DNA from: Yoonia sp.
Lineage (GTDB): Bacteria; Pseudomonadota; Alphaproteobacteria; Rhodobacterales; Rhodobacteraceae
NCBI GenBank assembly: GCA_023955335.1
Contig: JAGSGF010000007.1
Coordinates: 1-64,000, forward strand
Direction of reading: 5' to 3'
Length of the DNA: 64,000 nucleotides
Shown: positions 1 through 10,621 of the stretch, piece after piece
Layout: each line of letters begins with the position of its first letter
How positions within the stretch are numbered: position 1 is the stretch's first letter
Notes under the pieces: model-generated
What the model saw: only the letters and a program-made list of their open reading frames with translations
What the model was told of the DNA's origin: nothing
Database searches by the model: none
Made by a program: the position numbers and the translations under genes

Positions 1-3
1 AGC

Positions 4-972
4 ATGCGCTTCGGCACGCGTTCGCTATATGACAAGCACACCCGCCAAAGCGCCGCAAAACACCAAACGCAGTGGCCCCTTTTTACCCCGCGTATTAGGT
101 CCCTTATTGCTCTGCGATTGACATTCTTTACCAACGATGCTGGCGGGATCATGGATGATCTGATGCTGGCCAACCGTGGTGATCACGTCTTTGTCGTGGT
201 GAATGCAGCGTGTAAGGCCGCTGACATTGCGCATATGCAGACGAACCTTAGCGGCGTTACCGTTGCCGAAATTACGGACCGCGCCTTGCTGGCATTGCAA
301 GGACCGGCCGCTCAGGCGGTCTTGGCGACCCTTGATCCCAAAGCAGCGGACATGCGGTTTATGGATGTGGTAACGCTGTCGCTTGGTGGTGCTGAATGCT
401 GGGTGTCGCGGTCAGGATATACGGGCGAAGACGGCTATGAAATCTCGGTGCCCGCCGCGCAGGCCGCCCAACTTGCGCGGCAGTTGTTGGCGCATGATGA
501 TGTCGCCCCGATCGGCCTTGGCGCACGCGATAGCTTGCGTCTGGAAAGCGGGCTTTGCCTTTATGGCCATGACATCGACACAGACACGACGCCAACGACG
601 GCCTCGCTAAACTGGGCGATCCAAAAGGTGCGGCGCACTGGTGGCGCAAGGCAAGGCGGCTTTCCCGGAGCGGATGTCGTTCTGGCGGAACTTGCCAATG
701 GTGCCGATAACAAGCGCGTTGGCCTGTTGCCCGAGGGGCGCGCACCAATGCGTGAAGGCGTCGTGCTTTTCGCCACAATCGATGATCCGACCCCCATTGG
801 CAAAATCACCTCTGGCGGCTTTGGCCCGACAATTGGTGTGCCGCTGGCCATGGGATATCTGCCAACCGCGCAGGCCAATATTGGCACCACAGTTTATGGC
901 GAACTTCGCGGAAAGCGCTTGCCGCTGACTGTGACGTCGCTGCCTTTCACACCCGCTAATTTTAAACGCTAA
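4..972 (+). pseudogene. gcvT: Glycine cleavage T protein (aminomethyltransferase), N-terminal part missing
   Basis: This is the T-protein of the glycine cleavage system, which moves the aminomethyl carbon from lipoylated GcvH to tetrahydrofolate. From about position 118 the frame is a good GcvT: FFTNDAGGIMDD carries the conserved folate-site aspartates, followed by SRSGYTGEDGYE, GARDSLRLE and the terminal LPFTPANFKR. About 281 residues match, which is what follows FFTN in a normal protein of about 364. The roughly 80 residues that should precede it, including the usual FDVSHMG segment, are absent, and residues 1-41 of this frame do not resemble GcvT. The frame may continue left of the window, but the sequence next to the break is already wrong, so a deletion or rearrangement near 100-120 is likely. 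gcvH follows after 19 bases. The family call is sure; that the gene is broken is likely. Confidence 0.7.
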
Positions 973-991
973 ACTTCACGGAGAGACCAAC

Positions 992-1351
992 ATGAAATTC
1001 ACCGAAGAGCACGAATGGCTACGGATTGAGGGCGACGTTGTTGTCGTCGGCATTACCGAACACGCAACATCACAGCTTGGCGATATCGTCTTTGTTGAAC
1101 TGCCCGACGTGGGCACGACCGTCACCAAAGACGAAGAAATTGTTGTGATCGAAAGCGTCAAAGCCGCCTCGGATATTATGGCCCCGATCGACGGCGAGAT
1201 CGTCGAAGTGAACACGCCCTTGACGGATAACCCCGCCTTGGCAAATGAAGACGCGATTGGCGCAGGCTGGTTCTTCAAGATTAAGCCATCGGACCCGTCC
1301 CAGATGGACGATCTGATGGACGAAGCCGCCTATAACGCCCTGATTTCTTAA
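992..1351 (+). CDS. gcvH: Glycine cleavage system H protein
   Basis: GcvH is the small lipoyl carrier that shuttles the aminomethyl group between the P, T and L proteins. The 119-residue frame has the normal family length and starts MKFTEEHEWL, as GcvH proteins do. The lipoylation motif VIESVKAASD places the modified lysine at residue 57, and it is followed by the conserved APIDGEIVEVN. A GGAGAG ribosome-binding site lies about 10 bases before the ATG. It sits 19 bases after gcvT and 15 before gcvP, so the three are almost certainly one transcript. Confidence 0.97.
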   Translation: MKFTEEHEWLRIEGDVVVVGITEHATSQLGDIVFVELPDVGTTVTKDEEIVVIESVKAASDIMAPIDGEIVEVNTPLTDNPALANEDAIGAGWFFKIKPSDPSQMDDLMDEAAYNALIS

Positions 1352-1366
1352 CTGCCGGAGCCTGCC

Positions 1367-4210
1367 ATGACTTTCACCCCCACAGACTATCTGCCCTATG
1401 ATTTCGCCAACCTGCGACATATCGGACCATCCCCTGCCGAGATGGTTCAAATGCTGAAAGTCGTGGGGGCGGATGATCTTGACGCGCTCATTTCTGACAC
1501 GCTGCCTGCCAAAATCAGGCAGGCGAAACCGCTCGATTTTGGCAAGCCCATGTCAGAGCGCGAGTTACTGCATCACATGAAAGTCACGGCATCCAAAAAC
1601 AAGGTGCTGACCTCGTTGATCGGGCAAGGGTACCACGGCACGGTCACACCACCGGCGATCCAGCGCAATATCCTGGAAAATCCGGGTTGGTACACGGCTT
1701 ATACCCCGTACCAACCCGAGATTTCGCAGGGGCGCCTCGAGGCGCTTTTGAACTTCCAAACGATGGTTTCCGACCTGACCGGTCTTGAAATTTCAAACGC
1801 GTCGCTTCTTGATGAAGCCACTGCGTGCGCCGAGGCGATGACGATGGCGCAGCGGGTCGCCAAGACCAAGGTCAACGGCTTCTTCATCGACGAAAACTGC
1901 CACCCGCAGAATATTGCAGTGATGAAAACCCGCGCAGCGCCTTTGGGGATTGAGATTACAATCGGCAAGCCGGACGATCTGGATGCCGCTGCTGTCTTTG
2001 GCGCGATTTTCCAGTTTCCGGGAACGCACGGCCACCTGCGTGATTTCACGTCCGAGATAGAGAAACTGCACGCGACAAAGGCCATCGGTATTATCGCAGC
2101 TGATCCGCTTTCGCTGACGCTGCTAAAAGAACCTGGTGCAATGGGTGCCGATATTGCCGTGGGCAGTACGCAGCGTTTCGGGGTGCCTGTCGGTTACGGC
2201 GGACCACACGCGGCCTATATGGCAACCAAACAAAGCTATGCGCGTTCCATGCCAGGGCGGATTGTCGGGGTCTCTATCGACAGCCACGGAAACCGCGCCT
2301 ACCGGCTGTCCCTGCAAACGCGCGAACAGCATATCCGCCGCGAAAAGGCGACATCAAACGTCTGTACAGCTCAGGCGCTGTTGGCAGTCATGGCCGGATT
2401 TTATGCGGTGTTCCACGGCCCCGAAGGGTTGCGCGCCATCGCCCAGCGTATCCACCGCAAAACAGCACGTCTGGCTGAAGGGTTGAAAGACGCGGGCTTT
2501 GAAATTCAACCCGCAACATTCTTTGACACAATCACTATTGAGGTCGGCCCGATGCAAGCCGCAGTGATGAAGTCTGCCGTAGATGAGGGTATCAACCTGC
2601 GTAAGGTTGGGACGACCAAGGTCGGGGTCACGCTTGATGAGCGCACCCGCTCTGACACAATTGAATCTGTCTGGCGTGCCTTTGGTATCGACCGTGCGGA
2701 TAAAGACTATACCCCACATTACCATGTCCCTGAAAAGCTGATCCGCACGTCGGAATTTATGACCCACCCGGTGTTCCACATGAACCGGTCCGAGACCGAG
2801 ATGATGCGTTATATGCGTCGCCTTGCGGATCGTGACCTTGCGTTGGACCGCGCGATGATCCCGCTGGGGTCTTGCACAATGAAGCTGAACTCTGCTGCTG
2901 AAATGATGCCCGTGACATGGGACGAATTCTCGCTGCTGCACCCCTATATCCCCCGCGATCAAGCGGCTGGTTACATGGAAATGATTGATGATTTGTCGTC
3001 CAAGTTATGTGATGTGACGGGTTATGATGCGATTTCCATGCAGCCCAATTCTGGTGCGCAGGGTGAATATGCGGGCCTTCTTAGCATCGCGGGTTATCAC
3101 CGCGCAAACGGCCAAGGTCACCGTAACATTTGCCTGATCCCGATGTCGGCGCATGGCACCAATCCGGCCTCGGCCCAGATGGTCGGCTGGAAAGTCGTTC
3201 CCGTGCAGTCAGCAGCCAATGGCGATATTGACATCGTGGACTTCCGCGCGAAGGTAGAACAGCACGCCGACAACCTTGCCGCTTGCATGATCACCTACCC
3301 GTCGACACACGGCGTGTTTGAAGAAACGGTGATTGATGTCTGCCAGATTGTGCATGACCACGGCGGCCAAGTTTATATCGATGGCGCCAACATGAATGCG
3401 ATGGTGGGTCTGTCACGCCCCGGGGATCTGGGCGGCGATGTAAGCCACCTGAATTTGCATAAAACATTCTGCATCCCCCACGGTGGCGGCGGGCCTGGCA
3501 TGGGGCCGATTGGTGTCAAACAGCATCTGGTTGCGCATCTTCCCGGCGATCCAACGACGGGCGAAGGGGCTGTGTCGGCTGCGGCTTTTGGCTCGCCGTC
3601 ATTGCTGCCAATCTCATGGGCCTATTGCCTGATGATGGGCGGCGACGGATTGACCCAAGCAACGCGGGTCGCGATCTTGAACGCCAACTATATCGCAAAA
3701 CGGCTCGAAGGTGCGTTTGACGTGCTTTACAAAGGCCCGACAGGCCGCGTTGCGCATGAATGCATCATCGACACCCGTCCCTTTGCCGACAGTGCCCATG
3801 TCACCGTGGACGACATCGCCAAACGTCTGATCGATTGCGGCTTTCACGCGCCAACCATGAGCTGGCCAGTCGCGGGCACCTTAATGGTTGAGCCAACAGA
3901 GTCCGAGAGCAAGGGAGAACTTGATCGTTTCTGCGACGCAATGCTCGCCATTCGGGCTGAAATCACCCAGATCGAAAACGGCACTGCGGACCCCAAGAAC
4001 AACCCTCTTATGAATGCGCCACACACGATGGAAGACCTCGTGAAAGATTGGGACAGGCCGTACACCCGCGAGACGGGCTGCTTCCCTCCGGGCGCATTCC
4101 GCGTGGACAAATATTGGCCGCCGGTTAACCGCGTGGATAATGTTTGGGGTGATCGCAACCTGACCTGCACTTGCCCACCGATGGACAGTTATTCCGAGGC
4201 GGCGGAATAG
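1367..4210 (+). CDS. gcvP: Glycine dehydrogenase (aminomethyl-transferring), P protein
   Basis: GcvP is the PLP enzyme that decarboxylates glycine and loads the aminomethyl group onto lipoyl-GcvH. At 947 residues it is the single-chain form, with an N-terminal half (about 1-440) and the catalytic C-terminal half. The PLP lysine lies in NLHKTF at residue 699, just before the glycine-rich [12 protein letters not shown] loop. Other family signatures seen are [13 protein letters not shown] and [11 protein letters not shown]. It is intact and closes the gcv operon. A hairpin that also serves the convergent metG follows the stop codon. The intact H and P genes contrast with the damaged T gene upstream. 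Confidence 0.97.
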   Translation: MTFTPTDYLPYDFANLRHIGPSPAEMVQMLKVVGADDLDALISDTLPAKIRQAKPLDFGKPMSERELLHHMKVTASKNKVLTSLIGQGYHGTVTPPAIQRNILENPGWYTAYTPYQPEISQGRLEALLNFQTMVSDLTGLEISNASLLDEATACAEAMTMAQRVAKTKVNGFFIDENCHPQNIAVMKTRAAPLGIEITIGKPDDLDAAAVFGAIFQFPGTHGHLRDFTSEIEKLHATKAIGIIAADPLSLTLLKEPGAMGADIAVGSTQRFGVPVGYGGPHAAYMATKQSYARSMPGRIVGVSIDSHGNRAYRLSLQTREQHIRREKATSNVCTAQALLAVMAGFYAVFHGPEGLRAIAQRIHRKTARLAEGLKDAGFEIQPATFFDTITIEVGPMQAAVMKSAVDEGINLRKVGTTKVGVTLDERTRSDTIESVWRAFGIDRADKDYTPHYHVPEKLIRTSEFMTHPVFHMNRSETEMMRYMRRLADRDLALDRAMIPLGSCTMKLNSAAEMMPVTWDEFSLLHPYIPRDQAAGYMEMIDDLSSKLCDVTGYDAISMQPNSGAQGEYAGLLSIAGYHRANGQGHRNICLIPMSAHGTNPASAQMVGWKVVPVQSAANGDIDIVDFRAKVEQHADNLAACMITYPSTHGVFEETVIDVCQIVHDHGGQVYIDGANMNAMVGLSRPGDLGGDVSHLNLHKTFCIPHGGGGPGMGPIGVKQHLVAHLPGDPTTGEGAVSAAAFGSPSLLPISWAYCLMMGGDGLTQATRVAILNANYIAKRLEGAFDVLYKGPTGRVAHECIIDTRPFADSAHVTVDDIAKRLIDCGFHAPTMSWPVAGTLMVEPTESESKGELDRFCDAMLAIRAEITQIENGTADPKNNPLMNAPHTMEDLVKDWDRPYTRETGCFPPGAFRVDKYWPPVNRVDNVWGDRNLTCTCPPMDSYSEAAE

Positions 4211-4244
4211 TATCTCGGCCTAGAATAAGTTGATCGCCGACACA

Positions 4245-4278
4245 GAATGCCACGGGTTTAAACGCCCCGTGGCATTTT
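4245..4278. terminator. Bidirectional hairpin between gcvP and metG
   Basis: AATGCCACGGG and CCCGTGGCATT form an 11-bp perfect stem around a nine-base loop, with short T runs on both outer sides. It lies between the convergent 3' ends of gcvP and metG and could end transcription from both. Confidence 0.7.
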
Positions 4279-4281
4279 GCG

Positions 4282-5994
4282 TTATTCGCGGGTACCTGCG
4301 AATTTTTCGGCCCATTCGCTGCGCTCGTCATCTGTGATTTTGCGGAACGTGATGTCGGGTACAGTGAAGGCGTGGCCAATCGGCAAAGCGGAAACGGCTG
4401 TGGCGATATCATCGGGCCAAGCGGCGTCTAACGCGTTCATCGCAGCCAGAATATCGGCGCTCGCATCGGGGATGAACGGCGCGGACAACACACCGTACAG
4501 GCGGCATAGGTTCAGACCCATGCGCACTTGCATCGCCGCCTGATCAGGGTCGGTTTTGAACGTCGACCACGGCGCAACGGATTGCAGGTACTCGTTGCCC
4601 AAAACCCAGATCGCACGCAGGTCTGCTGCAGATTTGCGCACTTCCATGGTGTCCATGTGCCCTTGGTAATCGGCCAGCTTGGCTGTCAGGTCCGCAATCA
4701 ACTGTTCCTCGGCAGGGCCGTATGCGGGGCCATCGGGTACGGCCTCAGAAAATTTGGACCGGCAAAACTTAGTAATCCGACTAACAAAGTTGCCCAGCAC
4801 ATCGGCGAGGTCTTTATTCACATCCGTTTGGAAGTTTTCCCATGTGAATTCAGCGTCTTGGGATTCTGGTGCATGTGACAGCAACCACCAACGCCAGTAA
4901 TCCGCAGGCAGTATTTCAAGCGCTTGGTCCATGAACACACCGCGTCCGCGCGATGTGCTGAACTGGCCGCCGTCATAGTTGAGGTAGTTGAACGACTTGA
5001 TGTAATCGACCAGCTTCCAGTCTTCTTGCATGCCCATGATCGTCACAGGAAAGCCCAGCGTGTGGAACGGCACGTTATCTTTGCCCATGAACTGGGTGTA
5101 GGTGACATCATCCGCGCCCTTTTGGGTCCGCCACCAGCGTTCCCAATTGGTGCCTTTGCCCGCGTCGACCCATTCTTGGGCGCAGGCGATGTATTCAATA
5201 GGCGCATCGAACCAGACGTAGAACACTTTGCCTTCCATGCCGGGCCAGTCGGCCTCGCCGTTTTTGACGGGTATACCCCAGCTAAGGTCACGCGTAATGC
5301 CGCGATCCTGCAGGCCGTCACCGTCGGTCAGCCATTTCTTGGCGATTGACGTGGTCAGGATTGGCCAATCTGTTTTGGTATCAATCCATGCTGCGATCTC
5401 GTCTTTCAACGCGGATTGGCGTAGGTACAGATGTTTGGTTTCGCGGACTTCCAGATCGGTGGACCCGGAAATTGTGGACCGGGCATCGATCAGGTCGGTC
5501 GGGTCCAGCTGCTTGGTGCAATTATCGCACTGATCGCCGCGCGCGCTCTCAAAGCCGCAGTTCGGGCAGGTGCCTTCGATATAGCGATCGGGCAGGAACC
5601 GCCCATCCGCGTTGGAATAAACCTGCTCTTCGGTCACTTCGCGGATCAAACCCATCTCGGCCAGCCGACCTGCAAAAGCTTGGGTTAATGCATGGTTTTG
5701 CGGGCTCGAAGAGCGACCAAAGTGGTCGAACGACAATTTGAACCCAGCCGCGATTTCGGCCTGAATATCGTGCATCTCGGCGCAGTAGTCTGCCACGGGC
5801 TTGCCCGCCTTGGCCGCAGCCAATTCAGCAGGGGTGCCGTGTTCGTCGGTGGCGCAAAGGAACAAAACCTCGTGGCCACGCATGCGCAAGTAACGCGCGT
5901 AAAGATCAGCAGGAAGTTGACTGCCGACAAGGTTCCCGAGGTGCTTAATGCCATTGATATAGGGAATGGCAGAGGTGATCAGATGACGGGCCAT
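4282..5994 (-). CDS. metG: Methionyl-tRNA synthetase
   Basis: Class I aminoacyl-tRNA synthetase that charges tRNA-Met. The HIGH motif appears as HLGN at residues 18-21, followed by the family segment [12 protein letters not shown] zinc-binding knuckle has two CxxC pairs (CPNCG and CDNC). The KMSKS loop is present as FSTSRG, preceded by glutamine instead of lysine. I start at MARHLITSA (570 residues, position 5994) because all family similarity begins there and an AAGGAAG ribosome-binding site precedes it. The frame stays open 48 codons further upstream without conserved sequence. No C-terminal tRNA-binding (MetRS-beta-like) domain is present. It converges on gcvP and diverges from the outer-membrane protein gene. 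Confidence 0.95.
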   Translation of the reverse strand: MARHLITSAIPYINGIKHLGNLVGSQLPADLYARYLRMRGHEVLFLCATDEHGTPAELAAAKAGKPVADYCAEMHDIQAEIAAGFKLSFDHFGRSSSPQNHALTQAFAGRLAEMGLIREVTEEQVYSNADGRFLPDRYIEGTCPNCGFESARGDQCDNCTKQLDPTDLIDARSTISGSTDLEVRETKHLYLRQSALKDEIAAWIDTKTDWPILTTSIAKKWLTDGDGLQDRGITRDLSWGIPVKNGEADWPGMEGKVFYVWFDAPIEYIACAQEWVDAGKGTNWERWWRTQKGADDVTYTQFMGKDNVPFHTLGFPVTIMGMQEDWKLVDYIKSFNYLNYDGGQFSTSRGRGVFMDQALEILPADYWRWWLLSHAPESQDAEFTWENFQTDVNKDLADVLGNFVSRITKFCRSKFSEAVPDGPAYGPAEEQLIADLTAKLADYQGHMDTMEVRKSAADLRAIWVLGNEYLQSVAPWSTFKTDPDQAAMQVRMGLNLCRLYGVLSAPFIPDASADILAAMNALDAAWPDDIATAVSALPIGHAFTVPDITFRKITDDERSEWAEKFAGTRE

Positions 5995-6136
5995 TGGGGG
6001 AACTTCCTTGTAGGTTTGTGCCGTTTTAACGGGGGTTTCCGCTGGTTGCCAGACGCCATGGCCATGCAGGGGTAGAAAAACCAAGGGCAGGGGCTTATTA
6101 TCACGCCAGAGCAGACCAAAAATAATGAGGCGAAAC

Positions 6137-6598
6137 ATGAAAATTTCAGTGATTGCACTGGCTGTGGCCCTGACGGGTGGCGCAGCACACGCACAAGATA
6201 TCTATGCGGGTGTCGCATTTGACTATGGCAAACCCCACGCTGGAGATGACCAAACAGCCGCATCGCTGTTGGCTGGCGTGTCCTATGATGTTGGCACATT
6301 GTCCTTCGGTGCAGAGGTCGAATACGGGGCATCAGCAACCTTTGGCGGTGACTATGACACGGCACGCTTGCGTCTGATCGGTGCCTATGACTTTGGCGGT
6401 GTGACCGCTTTGGCCAGCATCGGCGGGACCCGTTATGATGCGGGTGCGGATACATTCAACGGGTATAATTATGGGATCGGCGCGCAGATGCCAGTCACGG
6501 GTGCGCTTGATGTGCGGGCTGAAATCATGCGCGACATGATGGATGATTACGGCACAAACGTCACAACCACACGTGTCGCGGCGATCTATTCTTTCTGA
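6137..6598 (+). CDS. Small outer-membrane beta-barrel-like protein
   Basis: A 153-residue secreted protein. [19 protein letters not shown] is a clear Sec signal peptide with an AHA cleavage site. The mature part has alternating polar and apolar strands (for example [33 protein letters not shown]) and ends with AAIYSF, a terminal aromatic residue typical of outer-membrane barrels. The size fits an eight-strand porin-like or OmpA-like barrel. I choose the second ATG because the GAGGCG before it is a ribosome-binding site and the signal peptide starts there. Its 3' end overlaps the convergent MFS gene by 13 bases. The specific function is not known. Confidence 0.75.
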   Translation: MKISVIALAVALTGGAAHAQDIYAGVAFDYGKPHAGDDQTAASLLAGVSYDVGTLSFGAEVEYGASATFGGDYDTARLRLIGAYDFGGVTALASIGGTRYDAGADTFNGYNYGIGAQMPVTGALDVRAEIMRDMMDDYGTNVTTTRVAAIYSF

Positions 6599-7821
6599 GA
6601 CCGTTCACGCGTCCGGCCCAGCAGTCGTCCGATGACGAAGCTGGTACGCGGTGCATAAACATAGCGCGTCCGCTCTGATGGGGCGGCGCGGACCCGCATC
6701 CGGCTTAGACCGAATATGACCAGCACAATATGACCTACTGAAATGAACGTGAACAGGGCGCCTGGTCCGAATGCTGCGATCAGTTTCGACGTCGTGTAGG
6801 GGGCTGCGATTGCCCCAACCGCATAGAAAAACATCAATGCCGCTGACAGTTCGACCCGCTGGTCGTCTGTCGCAAAATCATGCGCGTGCGCTGTCGCCAC
6901 GGAATACACCGGAAATGTAGTAAGCCCGAACAGGACGGCAGACAACATCACGGCAGTCGTTCCCATTTGGGACGACGCAACGGTTAGCGCGCATGACACT
7001 ACGGCAGCTATGGACAGGCCAATCAGCACCCATCGCCTGTCATATTTATCAGCGAGCCATCCCATTGGGTACTGCGCGAGCGCACCACCCGCGACGAATG
7101 CGGCCAAAAAGTAGCCGATTTGGTCGGCACCTAATCCGACCTCTTGGCCATATATCGGCCCGACCATTCGGAATGAAGCGCTGGAAAGCGCCGCCACAAG
7201 CACGCCAGCAACAGCGAGCGGCGATGCCCGCCACGCAAGCATTGGGCGCAGCCGTGTTGTTGAAGGGGTCGCGGGTTGCTGTACCTTGGTTAATGTGAGT
7301 GGCAAAAGCGATGCGCAGCACAGGATCGTCAGGATGTTGTAGGCGATATAGGTCTCCATATTCGCCAGCGCCCCAATCATAAACTGTGCTGCGAATGACG
7401 CGCCCATATCGGCGATCCGGTAACTTGCCATGGCGCGTCCGCGCGTCTGGTTGGTGACTTTCGCCTGCAACCACGCCTCGATCACCGTATAGCACCCTGC
7501 GACGCAGATGCCGGATGCGATGCGGAAGATGGCCCAATAGGCCGGATCAGTCACCAGAACATGGGCTGCCAACCCGATTGCGCCCAATGCGGTAAAACTC
7601 GCATAGGCGCGGCTGTGTCCGACGGTGCCCAACAAACGCGGTGCCCACCAACATCCGATGAAGAAGCCAAAGAAATGGGCCGACCCCAAGAAGCCGACTT
7701 GGCCATTGCTAAACCCAGCCGACAGCCCTGTCAGCGCATCAAGCGGCCCCACGCCCCCCGATGAAAGTTGCAAAAGTGTGACCGACAAAAACAGCGATCC
7801 GAATGAAATGAGCATACGCAT
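6586..7821 (-). CDS. MFS transporter
   Basis: A 411-residue polytopic membrane protein of the major facilitator superfamily with about 12 hydrophobic segments. The cytoplasmic loop between the two halves (residues about 200-215) and the motif-A-like GWLADKYDRRWV after the eighth segment are visible. TFPVYSVATAHAHD resembles the YcaD-type MFS branch. The C-terminal tail is basic and polar. The substrate cannot be told from sequence. It overlaps the convergent outer-membrane protein gene by 13 bases and is transcribed away from the aldo/keto reductase gene, with about 130 bases between their starts. Confidence 0.85.
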   Translation of the reverse strand: MRMLISFGSLFLSVTLLQLSSGGVGPLDALTGLSAGFSNGQVGFLGSAHFFGFFIGCWWAPRLLGTVGHSRAYASFTALGAIGLAAHVLVTDPAYWAIFRIASGICVAGCYTVIEAWLQAKVTNQTRGRAMASYRIADMGASFAAQFMIGALANMETYIAYNILTILCCASLLPLTLTKVQQPATPSTTRLRPMLAWRASPLAVAGVLVAALSSASFRMVGPIYGQEVGLGADQIGYFLAAFVAGGALAQYPMGWLADKYDRRWVLIGLSIAAVVSCALTVASSQMGTTAVMLSAVLFGLTTFPVYSVATAHAHDFATDDQRVELSAALMFFYAVGAIAAPYTTSKLIAAFGPGALFTFISVGHIVLVIFGLSRMRVRAAPSERTRYVYAPRTSFVIGRLLGRTRERSQKE

Positions 7822-7949
7822 AATGCAACCGTGCGCCTGCGATCAAAGACGCGCAATGTGAAATCCGACAAGGTATGTCGCAATGTGCCCCCTTGCCCTT
7901 GGAGCGCGGCACGTTAGCTTGGCCGCAACATCGCAGAAAGGTTTTCCTG

Positions 7950-8993
7950 ATGAAAATGATACCGCTTGGCCGTACTGATATTGAAGTCTCTGACTGGTGC
8001 TTGGGCACAATGACCTTTGGCAACCAAACGCAACAGGCTGATGCGCACAAACAGATTGATATGGCATTGGATGCGGGCCTGAACTTTACCGATACCGCCG
8101 AGATGTACCCGGTCAATCCAATTTCAGCCGAAACTGTGGGGAATTCGGAGCGTGTGATCGGGGATTGGATCAAAGCCACAGGTCGCCGGAACGAATTGGT
8201 AATCGCGACCAAAGTATCGGGCGACAATCCCGGTTGGGTCCGTGATGGAAAAGGTTATGATGGGGCGATGATGGCGGAGGCGATTGATACGTCGCTTGCC
8301 CGCCTGCAAACCGATGTCATTGATGTGTACCAGATGCATTGGCCGATGCGCGGGTCCTATATGTTCCGGCAAAACTGGACCTATGATCCGTCGCGCCAAG
8401 ACAGGCAGCGAACCCTGGACCATATGATGGACGTTTTGGGAGCATTGGACAGGGCTGTGAAAGCCGGGAAAATCCGCGCGATTGGGATGTCGAACGAAAG
8501 CGCATGGGGCATGACCAAGTGGGTGGATTGTGCTGAGGCGGCAGGATTGCCGCGCATGGCGTCTGTGCAAAACGAATATTCACTGATGTGCCGATTGTAC
8601 GACACGGACATGGCAGAGATGGCGGTGAACGAAGACGTGACGCTATTGTCGTTCTCGCCGTTGGCGACTGGTTTGCTGACAGGCAAGTATCAGAACGGAG
8701 CGGTGCCGGCAGGCAGCCGCTTGGCGATTGGTGGCAATCTTGGCGGACGAATGACCGCGCGGACATTGCCTGCGGTGCAAGCGTATATCGATGTCGCGAC
8801 CAAGCACGGTCTTGATCCTGCGCATATGGCGATGGCGTGGCAACGGTCTCGGCCATTTGCCGTTTCGGCGATTTTTGGGGCGACCACGTCGGTTCAATTG
8901 GCGCATTTGCTTGTAGGTCGCGACTTGGAATTATCCGCCGAGGTTTTGGCCGATATTGATCAAGTGCACCGCGCCCATCCAATGCCCTATTAA
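7950..8993 (+). CDS. Aldo/keto reductase (Tas/YghZ-like)
   Basis: NADPH-dependent oxidoreductase with a TIM-barrel fold. The catalytic tetrad can be read: Asp in NFTDTAEMY, Tyr in the same segment, Lys in VIATKVSG and His in VYQMHWP. GNLGG and the IFGATTSVQL segment fit the cofactor site. At 347 residues it matches the Tas branch, whose physiological substrate is usually unknown. I start at MKMIPLGRTDIEV because a GAAAGG ribosome-binding site precedes it; the frame runs 25 codons further upstream without conserved sequence. It lies 171 bases before the carnitine operon, in the same direction, but separated from it by an extragenic repeat. Confidence 0.9.
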   Translation: MKMIPLGRTDIEVSDWCLGTMTFGNQTQQADAHKQIDMALDAGLNFTDTAEMYPVNPISAETVGNSERVIGDWIKATGRRNELVIATKVSGDNPGWVRDGKGYDGAMMAEAIDTSLARLQTDVIDVYQMHWPMRGSYMFRQNWTYDPSRQDRQRTLDHMMDVLGALDRAVKAGKIRAIGMSNESAWGMTKWVDCAEAAGLPRMASVQNEYSLMCRLYDTDMAEMAVNEDVTLLSFSPLATGLLTGKYQNGAVPAGSRLAIGGNLGGRMTARTLPAVQAYIDVATKHGLDPAHMAMAWQRSRPFAVSAIFGATTSVQLAHLLVGRDLELSAEVLADIDQVHRAHPMPY

Positions 8994-9065
8994 AAGGGGC
9001 GCGCAAGCGCACATGACATTTTGATTGGCTCAACGCTGATGGTCGCGGACTTGGCTAAGGGCGTA

Positions 9066-9097
9066 GCCTCCGGCGGACATATTTGGGCTCGGAAAAA
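9066..9097 (+). repeat. Dispersed extragenic element, copy 1
   Basis: Reads GCCTCCGGCGGACATATTT followed by GGGCTCGGAAAAAT. The first 17 bases are identical, in inverse orientation, to a copy at 58274-58306, and a diverged copy lies at 62298-62327. It sits between the aldo/keto reductase and BKACE genes and does not code. Confidence 0.75.
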
Positions 9098-9164
9098 TAT
9101 GTCATCGCTTGCGCTTGGTGAGGGAATCGCAGAACGTCCGATCAGATTATCAGGGAAGAATGTC

Positions 9165-10079
9165 ATGCCACTGCAAATGAACCGTGAGGTGTTTATCACC
9201 GCTGCCGTTACTGGATCAGGTAGCACGCAAGACCGGAGCCCGCATGTGCCGCGGTCACCCAAGCAGATTGCCGAGAGTGCAATTGATGCGGCCAAAGCCG
9301 GTGCTGCGATTGTGCATTGCCATGTGCGTGACCCTGAAACGGGTGCGCCTAGCCGTGATCTGGCCTTGTACCGCGAGCTGACGGACCGTGTGCGTGACGC
9401 CGAAGTTGATGTTGTCCTGAACCTGACGGCTGGCATGGGTGGCGATATCATCTTTGGTGGTATTGAAGCACCGTTTCCGACGGTTGCCGGTACAGATATG
9501 GTTGGGGCGACTGAGCGTGTGGCCCATGTGGCCGAATGTCTGCCGGAAATTTGCACGCTTGATTGTGGCACGATGAATTTCGCCGAAGCCGATTATGTCA
9601 TGACCAACACGCCGGGTATGTTGGTGGCGATGGGCCGGATGATGACGGCTTTGGGTGTGAAGCCCGAGATCGAGGCCTTTGACACCGGTCACCTTTGGTA
9701 CGCCAAGCAACTGGTCAAGGATGGCGTCTTGGATAGTCCCGCGCTTGTTCAGCTTTGCATGGGCGTGCCTTGGGGCGCGCCTGATGACCTCAATACATTT
9801 ATGGCGATGGTTAACAACGTGCCTGACGACTGGACGTTCAGTGCGTTTGGTTTGGGCAGATCACAGATGCCGTATGTCGCTGCATCTGTGTTGGCTGGCG
9901 GGAATGTCCGTGTCGGGTTGGAAGACAACCTGATGCTGGATCGCGGCGTCTTGGCGACGAACGCGCAATTGGTTGAGCGTGCCGCTGGAATTGTCGAAAA
10001 CCTCGGGGCGCGGGTGATTGGGCCTGACGACGTGCGCGAGAAGCTTGGTTTGGTCAAACGCGCACCGGTTCATAAATGA
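9165..10079 (+). CDS. BKACE-family beta-keto acid cleavage enzyme (probable 3-dehydrocarnitine cleavage)
   Basis: Members of the BKACE family (DUF849) condense a beta-keto acid with acetyl-CoA and split it, giving acetoacetate and a new CoA ester. Family marks: FITAAVTGSG at the start, the metal-binding HCHVRDPETG, NLTAGMGGD, and the EAFDTGHLWYAKQL and GLEDN segments. Because a carnitine dehydrogenase/thioesterase fusion lies three genes downstream, the likely substrate is 3-dehydrocarnitine, giving betainyl-CoA plus acetoacetate; this is inferred from context. I start at MPLQMNREVF (304 residues), preceded by GGGAAG. The longer open frame begins inside a non-coding repeat. The stop overlaps the lipocalin start as ATGA. 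Confidence 0.85.
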   Translation: MPLQMNREVFITAAVTGSGSTQDRSPHVPRSPKQIAESAIDAAKAGAAIVHCHVRDPETGAPSRDLALYRELTDRVRDAEVDVVLNLTAGMGGDIIFGGIEAPFPTVAGTDMVGATERVAHVAECLPEICTLDCGTMNFAEADYVMTNTPGMLVAMGRMMTALGVKPEIEAFDTGHLWYAKQLVKDGVLDSPALVQLCMGVPWGAPDDLNTFMAMVNNVPDDWTFSAFGLGRSQMPYVAASVLAGGNVRVGLEDNLMLDRGVLATNAQLVERAAGIVENLGARVIGPDDVREKLGLVKRAPVHK

Positions 10080-10621
10080 GGGCGCTTTGGGTGCTGGCAC
10101 TTCTCGCGGCGTGTTCGGAACCGTTTGAGGGTGAACAGATTGGTGGCTTTGGTGATGTCTACCGCGATTTGGACGCGCCAATTGCGTCGAAGGCTGTGTT
10201 CGATGCCGAGCAGTATTTGGGAACTTGGTACGAGGTTGCCCGATATCCGGTGTTTTTTGAACGCGGATGCATCGGTGTGACCGCCACATACGGCATGCGT
10301 GCTGACGGAGCGATCTCCGTGCTGAACATTTGCCGGAACCCTGACGGGTCTGTCAAAAGCCGGATTGAAGGCAAAGCCGAGATCGTGGGTCCTGCGCGCC
10401 TGAAGGTAAGCTTTCCGTCCGTCCCGTTTGGTGCATCCGATTACTGGGTACTTTGGGTCGACGAAGGGTACCGTACAGCTGTTGTTGGTGCTCCGAATGG
10501 TAAATCCGGCTGGATTCTGAACAGAGATCCACAGATTCCGGCCGATCGGCTGAATGCAGCACGTGAAGTTCTGGATTTCAACGGGTATGATTTAGATCGA
10601 TTGATGGAGGTGCCACAATGA
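10076..10621 (+). CDS. Lipocalin-family lipoprotein (Blc-like)
   Basis: A 181-residue protein with a short signal and lipobox LAAC (Cys at residue 13), so probably a lipid-anchored envelope protein. The lipocalin signature GTWYEVARYP is present, followed by the family's CIGVTATY, and VLWVDEGYRTAVVG and GWILNRDP near the end, all as in Blc-type lipocalins that bind fatty acids or lysophospholipids. It overlaps BKACE by four bases (ATGA) and the next gene by four, so it is translationally coupled inside the carnitine operon. Why a lipocalin sits there is unknown; carrying long-chain acyl groups released from acylcarnitines is one speculative idea. Confidence 0.88.
   Translation: MRALWVLALLAACSEPFEGEQIGGFGDVYRDLDAPIASKAVFDAEQYLGTWYEVARYPVFFERGCIGVTATYGMRADGAISVLNICRNPDGSVKSRIEGKAEIVGPARLKVSFPSVPFGASDYWVLWVDEGYRTAVVGAPNGKSGWILNRDPQIPADRLNAAREVLDFNGYDLDRLMEVPQ

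Noticed and set aside
2354-2962. A 202-codon open frame on the minus strand inside gcvP
   Set aside because: It is fully antisense to a conserved gcvP, has no family similarity or ribosome-binding site, and results from third-position codon bias.
9021-9164. Longer start for the BKACE gene
   Set aside because: The extension would translate the dispersed extragenic repeat, while a good ribosome-binding site and all conservation begin at 9165.
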